Notes: generated by a model from the sequence alone, not told the origin. Shown: positions 31,007 through 41,268, numbered from the stretch's first letter. The stretch: DNA of 64,000 bases from Companilactobacillus jidongensis (GCF_003946575.1 NZ_RHOP01000006.1:107755-171754), one strand, 5' to 3'. Program-made: numbers and translations.

Positions 31007-31730
31007 TACTACCACCCTTTATGATTGTTCCAATGTTTTCGCCTTGAACAACCTTTTTAATATTTTCTGGTTCATTTAAATTGAACACAATCAATGGAAT
31101 ATTATTATCCATTGATAATGATGAGGCAGTTGAGTCCATTACACCTAAGTTTTTATTAATGATATCAAGTTGAGTCAACTCATCATACTTTTTAGCATTT
31201 GGGTCTTTCTTAGGATCTGCTGAATAAACACCGTCGACGTTATTCTTAGCCATCAAGATAACATCAGCTTCGATTTCTGCAGCACGTAATACTGAAGTAG
31301 TGTCTGTTGAGAAGTATGGATTACCAGTACCACCAGCAAAAATAACTACGCGTCCCTTTTCAAGATGTCTAACAGCCTTCCGTCTGATGTATGGCTCTGC
31401 AACTTGTCTCATTTCAATAGAAGTCTGTACGCGTGTTGGTACATCTAATTGTTCCAAACCGTCTTGTAAGGCCAAACCATTCATAACTGTGGCCATCATA
31501 CCCATGTAGTCTGCTTGGGCACGATCCATTCCCATTTCAGCACCTGTTTCACCACGCCAAATGTTACCACCACCACAGACAATAGCAACTTGAACTCCAA
31601 GTTCATGCACACTCTTAATTTGTTCAGCGATTTTTTTGATAACTGGAGGGTTGATTCCAAATCCTTTATCTCCAGCCAAAGCTTCACCGGAAACTTTTAA
31701 TATAATTCTTTTATACTTGATATCAGGCAT
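30999..31730 (-). CDS. pyrH: UMP kinase
   Basis: PyrH phosphorylates UMP to UDP; the bacterial enzyme is a hexamer of the amino acid kinase fold. The 243 residues show [33 protein letters not shown], the [19 protein letters not shown] block, [14 protein letters not shown] and [25 protein letters not shown]. It heads the pyrH-frr-uppS-cdsA-rseP-proS gene string behind the tsf terminator. Confidence 0.97.
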   Translation of the reverse strand: MPDIKYKRIILKVSGEALAGDKGFGINPPVIKKIAEQIKSVHELGVQVAIVCGGGNIWRGETGAEMGMDRAQADYMGMMATVMNGLALQDGLEQLDVPTRVQTSIEMRQVAEPYIRRKAVRHLEKGRVVIFAGGTGNPYFSTDTTSVLRAAEIEADVILMAKNNVDGVYSADPKKDPNAKKYDELTQLDIINKNLGVMDSTASSLSMDNNIPLIVFNLNEPENIKKVVQGENIGTIIKGGSND

Positions 31731-31842
31731 AAGTACTCTCCTTTAATTTTGCTACTAAACATTTTAACATAATCAATTACGGTAGATTGAATTAATAGCC
31801 AATTTTACACAAAAATTGACTGAAATATATCCTATATACAAG

Positions 31843-31873
31843 AAAAGACCGTTTAATTCATAAGAATTAAGCG
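31843..31873 (-). terminator. Terminator after tsf
   Basis: CGCTTAATTC and GAATTAAACG pair with a 4-base loop, followed by GTCTTTTCTT on the minus strand, about 27 bases past the tsf stop. Confidence 0.7.
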
Positions 31874-31900
31874 ATCCCCTCTATAAAAATTACAAATTAA

Positions 31901-32776
31901 TTACTTGATTTGGTTCATAACTTCGTCAACAAAGTTTTCTTGAGCCTTTTCAATACCTTCGCCGACTTCGAAACGAACGTAAGATACTAATGAACTCTTC
32001 TTTGATTCAACATATTGTTGAACAGTCATGTCTGAATCCTTAACAAACTCTTGATCAGCCAAACTAATTTCTGACAAGTACTTGTTTAGACGGCCTTCAA
32101 CGATTCTTGGAACAATCTTTTCTGGCTTGCCTTCAGCTTTTGTTTCTTCAGTGAAAATTTTCTTTTCATGTTCCAAAACATCAGCAGGAACAGCTTCACG
32201 GTTCAAGTATGTTGGGTTGATAGCAGCAACGTGCATAGCAACGTCTTTAGCGACTTCTTCATCAGAACCGTTAAGAAGTGTAAGTGCAGCAATCAATCCA
32301 CCATTATGTAGGTATGAACCGAATACTTGATCATCAGTCTTATCAACGATTTGGAAACGTCTCAAAGTAATTTTTTCACCAATAACAGCTGTCAAACCAG
32401 TGATAGCGTCGTTGACTGTTTCGTCACCAGCTTTAAGTGCCAATGCTTCGTCCATTGTCTTTGGTTCATTTTCAACAAGTGCTTTACCGATCTTAGCAAC
32501 AAGATCTTTGAACTTGTCATTTGATGAAACAAAGTCAGTTTCTGAGTTTACTTCGTAGATAGCAGCTTTGTTACCAGAAATAACGATTTCTGCTAGACCT
32601 TCAGCAGCAATGCGGCTGTTCTTCTTGGCAGCCTTAGCAATACCCTTTTCACGAAGTTCGTCGATAGCTTTTTGCATATCACCATCAGCAGCAACCAATG
32701 CCTTTTTAGCATCCATCATACCAACGCTTGTCTTATCACGTAATTCTTTAACTTGAGCAGCAGTAATTTTAGCCAT
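31901..32776 (-). CDS. tsf: Elongation factor Ts
   Basis: EF-Ts is the nucleotide exchange factor for EF-Tu. The 291 residues start with the UBA-like [43 protein letters not shown], followed by the EF-Tu-contacting core with [16 protein letters not shown] and [13 protein letters not shown]. It lies downstream of rpsB with a hairpin between them, which may lower tsf relative to rpsB. Confidence 0.97.
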   Translation of the reverse strand: MAKITAAQVKELRDKTSVGMMDAKKALVAADGDMQKAIDELREKGIAKAAKKNSRIAAEGLAEIVISGNKAAIYEVNSETDFVSSNDKFKDLVAKIGKALVENEPKTMDEALALKAGDETVNDAITGLTAVIGEKITLRRFQIVDKTDDQVFGSYLHNGGLIAALTLLNGSDEEVAKDVAMHVAAINPTYLNREAVPADVLEHEKKIFTEETKAEGKPEKIVPRIVEGRLNKYLSEISLADQEFVKDSDMTVQQYVESKKSSLVSYVRFEVGEGIEKAQENFVDEVMNQIK

Positions 32777-32796
32777 GAATATCCTCCAGTCGTATA

Positions 32797-32822
32797 AATA
32801 AAGCCATCTTGCTCAGATGGCT
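32797..32822 (-). terminator. Hairpin between rpsB and tsf
   Basis: AGCCATCT and AGATGGCT form an 8-base-pair stem with a 5-base loop, followed by TTATTTAT. The T run is imperfect, so this looks like a partial terminator or stability element rather than a full stop. Confidence 0.5.
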
Positions 32823-32843
32823 CTATTTATAACTATTATCTTT

Positions 32844-33635
32844 TTATTTTTCTGCGTTACCATTATTATCAGCTGATTCAGCAACATCTTCAATTGACTT
32901 GTCAGATGAAGCATCGTCATTCTTTGCGAAATCATCAGCAGCAACTGATTCTTCACCTTGTTTGCCTTCAACGATAGCATCAGCCATCTTAGAAACAATT
33001 AGGCGAACGGCACGGATAGCATCATCGTTTGATGGGATGATAACATCGATGTCATCAGGATCTGTATTTGTATCAACCATAGCTACGATAGGAATGTTAA
33101 GTTTCTTAGCTTCGTTAACAGCAATGTTTTCCTTGTGAGGGTCAACAATGAACATAACATCAGGAATTCTTGGCATATCTTCGATACCACCAAGGAATTT
33201 CTCCAACTTAGCTTGTTGTTTTTCAAGCAAAGCAACTTCTTTCTTAGGAAGGCGTTCAAAAGTACCGTCTTCTGACATTGCTTTGATATCCTTTAATCTC
33301 TTAATACGTTTTTGGATTGTGTTCCAGTTAGTCAAAGTACCACCTAACCAACGATGGTTAACGTAGTATTGACCAGCACGTGTAGCTTCTTCTTCAATAG
33401 CATCTTGTGCTTGTTTCTTAGTACCAACGAATAAGAAGATACCGTCATCACCGGCAACAGCCTTCATATAATTGTAGGCATCGTCGATCATGCGAACTGT
33501 TTTTTGTAAATCAATGATGTAAATACCATTTCTTTGTGTAAAAATAAATGGCTTCATCTTAGGGTTCCAACGTCTTGTTTGGTGTCCAAAATGTACACCG
33601 GCTTCAAGTAGTTGTTTCATAGAAATAACTGACAT
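32844..33635 (-). CDS. rpsB: 30S ribosomal protein S2
   Basis: S2 is assembled late on the small subunit. The 263-residue protein begins [27 protein letters not shown] and includes the [16 protein letters not shown] and [26 protein letters not shown] signatures. A Ser/Asp/Asn-rich tail extends from about 230. I set the start at ATG 33635, eight bases after AGGAGG; the frame extends to 33704 through the structured leader. tsf follows. Confidence 0.97.
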   Translation of the reverse strand: MSVISMKQLLEAGVHFGHQTRRWNPKMKPFIFTQRNGIYIIDLQKTVRMIDDAYNYMKAVAGDDGIFLFVGTKKQAQDAIEEEATRAGQYYVNHRWLGGTLTNWNTIQKRIKRLKDIKAMSEDGTFERLPKKEVALLEKQQAKLEKFLGGIEDMPRIPDVMFIVDPHKENIAVNEAKKLNIPIVAMVDTNTDPDDIDVIIPSNDDAIRAVRLIVSKMADAIVEGKQGEESVAADDFAKNDDASSDKSIEDVAESADNNGNAEK

Positions 33636-33654
33636 AAATAATTCCTCCTGGTTT

Positions 33655-33735
33655 TTACCTCCACTTAAGTCGTGTTCAGTTGACACGCCGTAGCGCACCA
33701 ACAACTGAATCGTTAAGTGTGTGTATTCAATACAA
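33655..33735 (-). promoter_or_regulatory. Structured 5' leader of rpsB (candidate autoregulatory RNA)
   Basis: Two nested pairs of arms, CACTTAA/TTAAGTG (33719-33713 with 33668-33662) and TTCAGTTG/CAACTGAA (33709-33702 with 33682-33675), enclose GTGCGC-TACG-GCGTGT, an apical helix capped by a C(UACG)G tetraloop. The last arm runs into GGAGG. The layout suggests translational or attenuation feedback by S2, but no experiment or covariance model was available. Confidence 0.6.
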
Positions 33736-33741
33736 GAAAAT

Positions 33742-33770
33742 ATTATAGTGGAATACCGTTACGAAATCAA
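33742..33770 (-). promoter_or_regulatory. Promoter of rpsB-tsf
   Basis: -35 TTGATT (33770-33765), 17-base spacer, -10 TATAAT (33747-33742). It overlaps the last codons of the GIY-YIG gene; transcription would start at about 33735 and give a leader of about 100 bases. Confidence 0.8.
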
Positions 33771-34043
33771 GAAATCTCGCCAATTAATTCCTTCACTAAG
33801 TAAAAAAGTTTCTTTTTTCTTGCGACTAAACTTTTTTAATTCAATTTCTCGTTTTAATGCATCAGACTTATTATGCTGATTTTCGTAATAAAGTAGTTGT
33901 ACCGGTCGGCGCGCTTTGGTATATTTAGCGCCCTTACCTGCATTATGAGTTGATACTCTCTTTGATACATCATTGGTTGTACCAATATAAAATGTTTTGT
34001 CTGCACACAATAATATGTAAACGAAGTAATTGTTATTTTCCAT
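33759..34043 (-). CDS. GIY-YIG nuclease-family protein (YazA type)
   Basis: The 94-residue protein carries the single GIY-YIG domain in the order YFVYILLCADKTFYIGTTND, KRVSTHN, KGAKYTKARRPVQLLYYE and a Lys-rich end. It matches the stand-alone YhbQ/YazA group, whose biological role is unsettled. The ATG at 34043 lies inside the end of the trmN6-like gene (11-base overlap); a TTG one codon upstream is possible. The trmN6/yazA pairing is conserved in Bacillus and relatives, which supports the call. Confidence 0.88.
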   Translation of the reverse strand: MENNNYFVYILLCADKTFYIGTTNDVSKRVSTHNAGKGAKYTKARRPVQLLYYENQHNKSDALKREIELKKFSRKKKETFLLSEGINWRDFLIS

Positions 34044-34758
34044 CAATTATTCTTTTACCTTCCAAACTTAAATTATCGCCATCATACATTATCAGATCTG
34101 GTTCAACTATAAGCGATGCTGATTTAACTGTTTTAATTGCATCGACTAAGACCAAGTTAGCATCATCATTAGCATGCGACCTGACAAATCGTATTCTCTT
34201 AGCTTGAAGAAGATTTTGAGACATTCCTGTGAATAAGTCACCTAATCGATCGGGCCGATACACAATGTATGCGTGAGCATTCTCCTTCAACAGAACCTTA
34301 ATCGTATACAATACTTCATTAACATTTGTTTTCAGCTCATGTCTTGCGATTGCCAAAACTTGATTATCTTTGGTCAATGTTGTTTGCTTTGAAGTAAAGT
34401 AAGGTGGATTACAAACTAATACATCAATAGAATCATGTAATAAATAATTCTGAATCTCTTTAATATCCGTATTAATAACTTTAACCTGTTTTTCTAATCC
34501 ATTTTCAATTACACTCATTTGAGCCAACTTGGATAATTGTTCTTGGAGTTCAACTAAATAAATATTTGCTTTTGTTTTTGAAGCCAAACTTAGTCCAATT
34601 GCACCATTACCGGCACATAAATCAACAATTTTTCCTTTTTTTACAGTTTTTGCAAAATTATAAAGTAAAATAGTATCTAGATTAAACGAATACAATTTTT
34701 TATCTTGGAAGATTTTAATTCCACTATTGGAAATTATATCCTGAGAAAGATTAGACAT
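34033..34758 (-). CDS. tRNA1(Val) A37 N6-methyltransferase-like protein
   Basis: A Rossmann-fold SAM-dependent methyltransferase of 241 residues, with the SAM motif VDLCAGNGAIGLSLASK (about 45-61) and the N6-adenine catalytic motif NPPYF (about 116-120). Together with partner gene order this fits the YabB/TrmN6 family, which modifies a nucleotide next to the tRNA anticodon. The exact target is inferred. It is divergent from plsC and overlaps the GIY-YIG gene. Confidence 0.82.
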   Translation of the reverse strand: MSNLSQDIISNSGIKIFQDKKLYSFNLDTILLYNFAKTVKKGKIVDLCAGNGAIGLSLASKTKANIYLVELQEQLSKLAQMSVIENGLEKQVKVINTDIKEIQNYLLHDSIDVLVCNPPYFTSKQTTLTKDNQVLAIARHELKTNVNEVLYTIKVLLKENAHAYIVYRPDRLGDLFTGMSQNLLQAKRIRFVRSHANDDANLVLVDAIKTVKSASLIVEPDLIMYDGDNLSLEGKRIIDGK

Positions 34759-34819
34759 GTTACACCTGCTTTGTGTTATTTTATTAAAGTAAAAATTATT
34801 TTAGGGAGAATGATAATTA

Positions 34820-35446
34820 ATGTTTTATAAATTCATCCGTGTGATTGCCAGAGGAATCGTCTTCTTGTTGAATGGACGATTTGAAATCAATGGTAAAGAA
34901 AACATACCTGACAAACCATTTATCATTGTTGCACCACATAGAAATTGGTGGGAACCCATTTTCTTTGCCTTAGTAATTGCACCCAAAGAAGCAACCTTTA
35001 TGGCAAAAATAGAGTTATTCAAAAATCCAATTTTAAGATATATTTTAGTTCATGCGCACGCTTTTCCCGTAGATCGTAAGCATCCCGGACCTTCAGTAAT
35101 CAAAACACCTGTCAAAGCATTAAAGAAAAAAGGGCAAGTATTAATTATGTTTCCTTCTGGAACCAGATATTCTGAAGATTTAAAAGGTGGAGCGGCATTA
35201 ATTGCTAAACTATCAAAAGCACCACTAGTTCCATTTGTTTATCAAGGACCATTGAAGTTCTCTGGATTACTCAGACATCAAAAAATAACTATTGGTGTTG
35301 GTCCAGAAATTGACTTTGATTTTAAAGCCAAACTTGATGAAACACAAACAAAACAAGTCAACGATGATATGGAATTAGCTTGGAACGAAATTGACAAAAA
35401 GATTGATCCTAATTTTAAATATATCCCACCTGTAAAAAATAAATAA
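34820..35446 (+). CDS. plsC: 1-acyl-sn-glycerol-3-phosphate acyltransferase (PlsC family)
   Basis: PlsC acylates lysophosphatidic acid to phosphatidic acid. The 208-residue protein has an N-terminal hydrophobic segment, then motif I as H40-RNWW-E45, motif II around FPVDRK (82-87) and motif III as F111-P-S-G-T-R116. The usual HxxxxD is HxxxxE, and FPEGTR is FPSGTR, conservative variants that may still be active. It is the only plus-strand gene between trmN6-like and purD, with GGGAG upstream. Its stop lies 2 bases from the purD stop. Confidence 0.85.
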   Translation: MFYKFIRVIARGIVFLLNGRFEINGKENIPDKPFIIVAPHRNWWEPIFFALVIAPKEATFMAKIELFKNPILRYILVHAHAFPVDRKHPGPSVIKTPVKALKKKGQVLIMFPSGTRYSEDLKGGAALIAKLSKAPLVPFVYQGPLKFSGLLRHQKITIGVGPEIDFDFKAKLDETQTKQVNDDMELAWNEIDKKIDPNFKYIPPVKNK

Positions 35447-35448
35447 CC

Positions 35449-36684
35449 TTATAAGTATAAACAAAAAATATTTTCTTGCTTTAGTTTTTTCATTTCTTGA
35501 TAAATTAATTTTTGAGTGGTCTCCAAATCATCCCCATGCGTTTTAACAACGAATAATCTACCGCCATTGGAATCAAATGAATCTCCATTAAGCTTAACAC
35601 CAGCATAATTAATATCACAATTCAGATTTTCAAATGACTCAGTTGTTCCTAAATTTGCATTTTTAATGGGTAAATCAGGATATCCACTCACGGATGCAAA
35701 TACACCCAAATCCACTCCCGATGTTTCCCAATTGATCTCAGGATTATCACCATTCAAAATTGAAAAAATAACATTTGATAAATTGTTTTTGAGACGTGGT
35801 AAAACGACCTCTGTCTCAGGATCACCAAATCTAACATTGAATTCAATTACCTTGATTCCTTTGTCAGTCAGGATTAACCCTGCATACAAAACTCCCGTGT
35901 ACTTAATATGATCTTCAGTTAAGGTTTCTATAAATGGCTTGAGCACCTTATTTACCGCCCGGTCATAAGTAGACTGTGAAATATTGTTTACAGGACAAAT
36001 TGCACCCATTCCACCAGTATTTGACCCTTTATCGCCATCTCTTAACTTTTTATAATCCTGAGCCGCAGGCATGGGATAAAATTTGCCATTATTGACAAAT
36101 GCCATTAAGGAAAATTCTTCACCATCCAGATACTCCTCAATAACGATTTTACTTGTTTCAAACTTGTGTTCATTTAATAAACCACTAGTTATTTCAATCG
36201 CCTCGTCAAAATCTTTAACAATATATACACCTTTGCCGGCCGCAAGACCATCAGCTTTGATAACAACCGGATACTCAGATAGATGATTCAAATATTTTTC
36301 CGCTGCTTTATAGTCTTTAAACTCAGAGTACTCTGCAGTGGGTACATTAGCCAATTTAAGAAGTGACTTTGTAAATGACTTTGAACCTTCGATCTGTGCA
36401 GCTCTTTTATTTGGTCCAAAGACTCTTAATCCATGTGCTTCAAAGAAATCAACAATTCCATTAACTAGCGGCGCTTCAGGACCAACTATGGTATATGCAA
36501 TGTTCTCTTTGATAGCAAAATTGACCAAACTATCAAAATCATTTTCATCAATATTAGCCGAATGAATGCCTGATAACTTCATGCCATCATTTCCTGGTGC
36601 ACAGAATACTTTATTATTCTTAGATGATAGTGCGTCACATATAGCATGTTCACGAGCGCCAGATCCAATTACAAGTATTTTCAT
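35449..36684 (-). CDS. purD: Phosphoribosylamine-glycine ligase (GAR synthetase)
   Basis: PurD joins glycine to phosphoribosylamine with ATP, the second step of purine synthesis. The 411-residue ATP-grasp protein starts MKILVIGSGAREHAICDAL and includes VVIKADGLAAGKGVYIV, GEEFSLMAFV, LRDGDKGSNTGGMGAICPV and FNVRFGDPETEVVLP. It is the last gene of the purine operon, 10 bases after purH. No terminator separates it from the convergent plsC. Confidence 0.97.
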   Translation of the reverse strand: MKILVIGSGAREHAICDALSSKNNKVFCAPGNDGMKLSGIHSANIDENDFDSLVNFAIKENIAYTIVGPEAPLVNGIVDFFEAHGLRVFGPNKRAAQIEGSKSFTKSLLKLANVPTAEYSEFKDYKAAEKYLNHLSEYPVVIKADGLAAGKGVYIVKDFDEAIEITSGLLNEHKFETSKIVIEEYLDGEEFSLMAFVNNGKFYPMPAAQDYKKLRDGDKGSNTGGMGAICPVNNISQSTYDRAVNKVLKPFIETLTEDHIKYTGVLYAGLILTDKGIKVIEFNVRFGDPETEVVLPRLKNNLSNVIFSILNGDNPEINWETSGVDLGVFASVSGYPDLPIKNANLGTTESFENLNCDINYAGVKLNGDSFDSNGGRLFVVKTHGDDLETTQKLIYQEMKKLKQENIFCLYL

Positions 36685-36694
36685 ATTTTACCTC

Positions 36695-38233
36695 TTAATG
36701 TCTAAAATGACGTCTGCCTGTACAGATCATTGAAATACCATATTTGTTAGCCATATCAATTGAATCTTGGTCATGAATCGAACCACCAGGTTGAATGATG
36801 GCTGTTACTCCATGTTCTGCGGCATATTGAACACAGTCATCCATTGGAAAGAAAGCGTCTGAGGCCATGACCAACGGTGTCTCCGTATTATTATTTTCTT
36901 TCTGCTCGATGGCAATTTTAACTGATCCGATACGATTCATTTGTCCTGCTCCAACACCGAGTGTCTTATCAGTTGTGGAAATAATAATGGCATTACTCTT
37001 AACATGCTTAACGACTTTTTGACCAAATAATAAAGCTTTGATTTCTTCTTCGGTTGGTTCCTTTTCTGTAACAACTTCGAAATCATCAATGCTATCAATT
37101 GTACTATCACGTTCTTGAACCAAGAGTCCACCCATAACTGAAACGTATTCGTACTTATCAGCATTCTTAGATTCATCAAAATCAACTGTCAAAAGTCTGA
37201 TATTTTTCTTCGATTCAAGGATTTGCAGAGCTTCATCAGTAAAGCTAGGAGCAATAACTATCTCTAGGAAAATCTTGTGTAACTCCTTAGCAACTTCTTC
37301 TGTGACTTCGCGATTAAGGGCGATGATCCCCCCAAAAATGGAAATTTTATCAGCACTATAGGCTTTTTGCCATGCCTTATAGATGCATTCATTATCAACA
37401 CCCACTCCACAAGGATTCATATGCTTAAGTGCGGCTACACATGGTTGGTCAAAATCAGCAACAATTCGTAATGCGGCATCAGCGTCTTTAATGTTGTTAA
37501 AAGACAATTCTTTACCATGCAGCTGTACTGCAGATGCAATTGAATATTGTGTTGGCAATGAGCTCTTATAGAATGCGGCTTTTTGATGAGAATTTTCCCC
37601 ATAGCGTAATGATTGTTCAAAATCATAAGACAACGTTTCAATATCAGGAAATTCTTCGCGATTAAGGTTTGACAGATATCCAGCAATAATGCTGTCATAT
37701 TGTGCTGTATGTCTAAATGCTTTAGCAGCTAATTTTTGTCGGAAAACTAAAGCATCTTGATTATCCAAATGTTCAATAACAACTTGATAATCCAGTTGAT
37801 CTACCACCACAAAAACACTCTTATAATTTTTTGAAGCCGATCTGATCATTGACGGACCGCCAATATCAATCTGTTCAATGGCTTGATCTAGAGTTACATC
37901 AGATTGAGAAATTGTTTCTTTAAACGGATATAAATTGACACAAACTAGGTCAATCGTATCGATGTGCAATTTTTTTAAAGTTTCCATGTGTTCTGGATTA
38001 TCTCTTTTAGCCAACAAACCGGCATGTACTTTGGGATGTAATGTCTTAACACGTCCATCTAATATTTCCGGAAAACCTGTTACTTCGTCGATTTCAATTA
38101 CGGAAACGTTGTTTTCTTGCAATTTTTTATATGTTCCGCCTGTTGATATAATTTCATATCCCTTTTCAATCAAGCTCTGAGCAAATTCAACAACTCCAGT
38201 TTTGTCTGAAACACTAATCAATGCCTTTTTCAA
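36695..38233 (-). CDS. purH: Bifunctional AICAR formyltransferase/IMP cyclohydrolase
   Basis: PurH carries out the final two steps to IMP. The MGS-like cyclohydrolase domain starts [12 protein letters not shown] with [14 protein letters not shown] and [20 protein letters not shown]. The AICAR transformylase domain includes KHMNPCGVG, a Lys-His pair of the active site, and [34 protein letters not shown] favour TTG 38233 as start because it gives the family-typical [14 protein letters not shown] 38248 is the alternative. It overlaps purN by 20 bases. Confidence 0.95.
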   Translation of the reverse strand: MKKALISVSDKTGVVEFAQSLIEKGYEIISTGGTYKKLQENNVSVIEIDEVTGFPEILDGRVKTLHPKVHAGLLAKRDNPEHMETLKKLHIDTIDLVCVNLYPFKETISQSDVTLDQAIEQIDIGGPSMIRSASKNYKSVFVVVDQLDYQVVIEHLDNQDALVFRQKLAAKAFRHTAQYDSIIAGYLSNLNREEFPDIETLSYDFEQSLRYGENSHQKAAFYKSSLPTQYSIASAVQLHGKELSFNNIKDADAALRIVADFDQPCVAALKHMNPCGVGVDNECIYKAWQKAYSADKISIFGGIIALNREVTEEVAKELHKIFLEIVIAPSFTDEALQILESKKNIRLLTVDFDESKNADKYEYVSVMGGLLVQERDSTIDSIDDFEVVTEKEPTEEEIKALLFGQKVVKHVKSNAIIISTTDKTLGVGAGQMNRIGSVKIAIEQKENNNTETPLVMASDAFFPMDDCVQYAAEHGVTAIIQPGGSIHDQDSIDMANKYGISMICTGRRHFRH

Positions 38234-38813
38234 AATTAACGTTCTCACTTTCTCTTTTTATTAAATCAAGAATTACTTTGATATACATCTCATGTTCTTT
38301 AGTGTGAATCCGTTCTTCTAATGTTTCTACGTTATCAGTTCTTAAAATTGGAATATGACTTTGACAAATAATTGGCCCAGTATCAACATTTTCATCAATG
38401 TAGTGAATCGTTACACCGGTTTCTTCGTCACCCGAATCAAATGCACGTTGAATTGCATCTAAACCTGAAAATTTTGGTAATAGTGAAGGGTGAATATTTA
38501 TAATCCTATTTCTATACTTATTCAAAAGTTCACTAGTTACTACTCGCATATAGCCTGCTAGAAAAATATATTCAATGTTCAAAGGAGACAACTTGTCAAC
38601 GATAGTTTTTTCATATTCTTTTCTATTAGGGAAATTTTTGAGTTCATTAACAAAAACTGGAATCTTAAACTTATTAGCCTTTTGTATTACTGGTGCATTT
38701 GGTTGATCACAAACCAAAATTGCTATCTCTAAACCTGCATTTTGCAATTTGCTAGAATTAACAATTGCATCAAAATTAGTACCATTACCTGAAGCAAAGA
38801 TGGCTACTCTCAT
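38214..38813 (-). CDS. purN: Phosphoribosylglycinamide formyltransferase 1
   Basis: PurN transfers a formyl group from 10-formyl-tetrahydrofolate to GAR. The 199 residues show [16 protein letters not shown], the [44 protein letters not shown] block with the catalytic Asn-His-Asp set, and CQSHIPI. The ATG overlaps the purM TGA by 4 bases (ATGA). Confidence 0.97.
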   Translation of the reverse strand: MRVAIFASGNGTNFDAIVNSSKLQNAGLEIAILVCDQPNAPVIQKANKFKIPVFVNELKNFPNRKEYEKTIVDKLSPLNIEYIFLAGYMRVVTSELLNKYRNRIINIHPSLLPKFSGLDAIQRAFDSGDEETGVTIHYIDENVDTGPIICQSHIPILRTDNVETLEERIHTKEHEMYIKVILDLIKRESENVNFEKGID

Positions 38814-39832
38814 GCATCCACCCCCGTTAATTCAATACTATTTTTAGTTTTGTTTACAATATCGCCAATCTTCCAAGCTTGTAAAATGGATTTGTTTAAC
38901 TCTGCTAACACAGTGGCTGCTTCTTTTGAATCAACCGCTAGAATCATCCCTAATCCCATATTGAAGATATGATACATATCATCAGTTTTGATTGATCCAT
39001 ATTTTTGAACTGCAGTAAATATCTCATTTTTTACCCACCTGTTGGTATCAATCACAGCAGAAAGTTCATCCGGCAACATTCGTGGAATATTTTCATAGAA
39101 TCCGCCTCCGGTTATGTGAGCAATTCCATGGATTTCTTTATGATTCAATAGTGGCAAGACATCTTTAACATAGATTTTAGTAGGTTCTAACAAATAATCT
39201 CCGAGTGAACCATTTGGCAATTCAGGCAACACAGAATCCATTTTAAAATCGTGATCTTTGAAGAAAATCTTTCTAATCAATGAATATCCATTTGAATGAA
39301 GTCCGCTAGAAGAAATTCCAATTAGTATGTCATCAGCCTTGATATTAGATTTATTTAAGACATTATCTTTTTCGCAGATTCCCACGGAGAATCCAGCAAT
39401 GTCATAACTTGTTTCGGAATAAACATCGGGCATTTCAGCAGTTTCTCCACCAATAAGGCTGGCATTTGCTTGACGGCAACCTTCAATGACACCAGTGAGT
39501 ATTTTTTTAACTTTATCGTCAATTTTTCCAGTTGAAATATAATCTAAAAAATACAATGGCATAGCACCCTGTGCAAGAATGTCATTAACACACATTGCAA
39601 CACAATCTATCCCAATCGTGTCAAGTTTCCCATTTTCAGTAAGGAGTAGCTTAGTTCCAACGCCATCATTGCTAGAAATCAAAACAGGCTTTTTATACCC
39701 TTCTGGAATTTCATACATGCCACCAAAATTACCAATATTAGATTTATTATCCGCGGTATTTTGCTTAACAAATTTGGAAATTTGATAACCTGACTCAACA
39801 TTTACCCCTGCATCTTCGTAAGGATTTGTCAT
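38810..39832 (-). CDS. purM: Phosphoribosylformylglycinamidine cyclo-ligase (AIR synthetase)
   Basis: PurM closes the imidazole ring to give AIR. The 340 residues start YEDAGVNVESGYQI and contain SSNDGVGTKLLL, DCVAMCVNDILAQGAMPLYFLDYIS, GCRQANASLIGGETAEMP and HITGGGFYENIPRML, the standard PurM signatures. It lies between purF (12 bases) and purN (4-base overlap). Confidence 0.97.
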   Translation of the reverse strand: MTNPYEDAGVNVESGYQISKFVKQNTADNKSNIGNFGGMYEIPEGYKKPVLISSNDGVGTKLLLTENGKLDTIGIDCVAMCVNDILAQGAMPLYFLDYISTGKIDDKVKKILTGVIEGCRQANASLIGGETAEMPDVYSETSYDIAGFSVGICEKDNVLNKSNIKADDILIGISSSGLHSNGYSLIRKIFFKDHDFKMDSVLPELPNGSLGDYLLEPTKIYVKDVLPLLNHKEIHGIAHITGGGFYENIPRMLPDELSAVIDTNRWVKNEIFTAVQKYGSIKTDDMYHIFNMGLGMILAVDSKEAATVLAELNKSILQAWKIGDIVNKTKNSIELTGVDA

Positions 39833-39843
39833 TACTATCTCCT

Positions 39844-41268
39844 TTATAAATCTTTTTCTACTTCATCGGCGTAATCATACAAATAAGTTGGATATTTACC
39901 ATTGAAATATGATAGATCCAGACCTGAATCAGGCAGACTACTACCGTTACTTAATTCAATGGCATCAACTAATCCCTCTTCACTTAAGAACTCTAGGGAA
40001 TCAGCATCAAACATTTTACGCATCTCTTCAATTGATTTATGAGAAGCAATCAGTTCACTTCTCTTTTGAATATCAATTCCAAAAAAACATGGAAACCTAA
40101 ACTCTGGTGAAGCAATTCTTAAATGCACTTCACGCGCACCAGCATCGCGTAACATTTTGACAATGTATGCGCATGTTGTTCCACGTACAATTGAGTCATC
40201 TACTAAAATTACACTTTTATCTTTGACTACACCTTTAACAGCTGCCAATTTCTGACGAACACTTTTTTCTCTCAATTCTTGCGTAGGCTGAATGAATTCA
40301 CGACCCATATATTGATTTTTAATAAGTCCCATTTCATATGGAAGTTTAATTGCTTCAGCGTAACCACTGGCTGCCGATAGAGATGAATTAGGAACCCCAA
40401 CAACAATGTCGCCATCAGCTGGACATTCTTCAGCCAAATTTCTTCCCATGCGTTTTCTAGCAGAATGAACATTTATTCCTAACAAATTAGAATCAGCTCT
40501 GGCAAAGTAGACAAATTCCATTGAACAAAATGCTAACTTAGTATCTGTCGTCCAATTATCGATCTTCATACCTTCGTCGTTAATTGTGATTAGTTCGCCA
40601 GGTAAAACATCACGAACAAACTTAGCATTGACCGCATCTAACGCACACGTCTCACTGGCGACTACATAAGAACCATTCTCTAATTGACCAATTGATAATG
40701 GTCTGAAACCATTTCTGTCTAGAGCAACAATTAATGAATCTCTGGTCATCAGCAGATATGCAAATCCGCCTTGGATTGTATTAAGTGATTCTTTTATCTT
40801 GTCGATTAAATTTTGCTTTTTGGACTTTTTGATCAAGTGCATTAAAACTTCAGAATCTGAACTTGATTTAAAAATATGACCGCTCTGTTCAAGTTCCTTC
40901 TTTAAAGTAATAGCATTAGTCAAATTTCCATTATGAGCTAGAGCAAATTGATCATCGGTAAAATCAAATAACAATGGTTGAACATTTTCAATTTTGTTTT
41001 CTCCAGCTGTAGAATACCTAACATGACCGATTGCTGAATTGCCCGTTAGTGCATACAAATTTTTTTGATCTGCAAAAACTTGCGAGACAAGTCCAAGGTT
41101 GCGATAACTCATTAACTTGCCATTATCATTGGTAACTATTCCAGCACCTTCTTGTCCACGATGCTGTAAACTATGCAATCCAAGGTATGTTAAATAGTTA
41201 GCATTTTCTGCGCCCCAGACACCAAAAACTCCACATTCTTCATTCAAGCTTTTTACTTCATTAAACAT
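39844..41268 (-). CDS. purF: Amidophosphoribosyltransferase
   Basis: PurF makes phosphoribosylamine from PRPP and glutamine, the committed step. The 474-residue protein has an 11-residue propeptide before the nucleophile C12 (NEECGVFG), the glutaminase domain (LGLHSLQHRGQEGAGI) and the PRPP loop VILVDDSIVRGTTC. Of the four Fe-S ligands in the Bacillus enzyme, the Cys of FCSMEF and of FPCFFG remain, while the C-terminal Cys pair is absent (SGLDLSYFNGKYPT). The cluster is therefore unlikely. It overlaps purL by 16 bases. Confidence 0.96.
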   Translation of the reverse strand: MFNEVKSLNEECGVFGVWGAENANYLTYLGLHSLQHRGQEGAGIVTNDNGKLMSYRNLGLVSQVFADQKNLYALTGNSAIGHVRYSTAGENKIENVQPLLFDFTDDQFALAHNGNLTNAITLKKELEQSGHIFKSSSDSEVLMHLIKKSKKQNLIDKIKESLNTIQGGFAYLLMTRDSLIVALDRNGFRPLSIGQLENGSYVVASETCALDAVNAKFVRDVLPGELITINDEGMKIDNWTTDTKLAFCSMEFVYFARADSNLLGINVHSARKRMGRNLAEECPADGDIVVGVPNSSLSAASGYAEAIKLPYEMGLIKNQYMGREFIQPTQELREKSVRQKLAAVKGVVKDKSVILVDDSIVRGTTCAYIVKMLRDAGAREVHLRIASPEFRFPCFFGIDIQKRSELIASHKSIEEMRKMFDADSLEFLSEEGLVDAIELSNGSSLPDSGLDLSYFNGKYPTYLYDYADEVEKDL

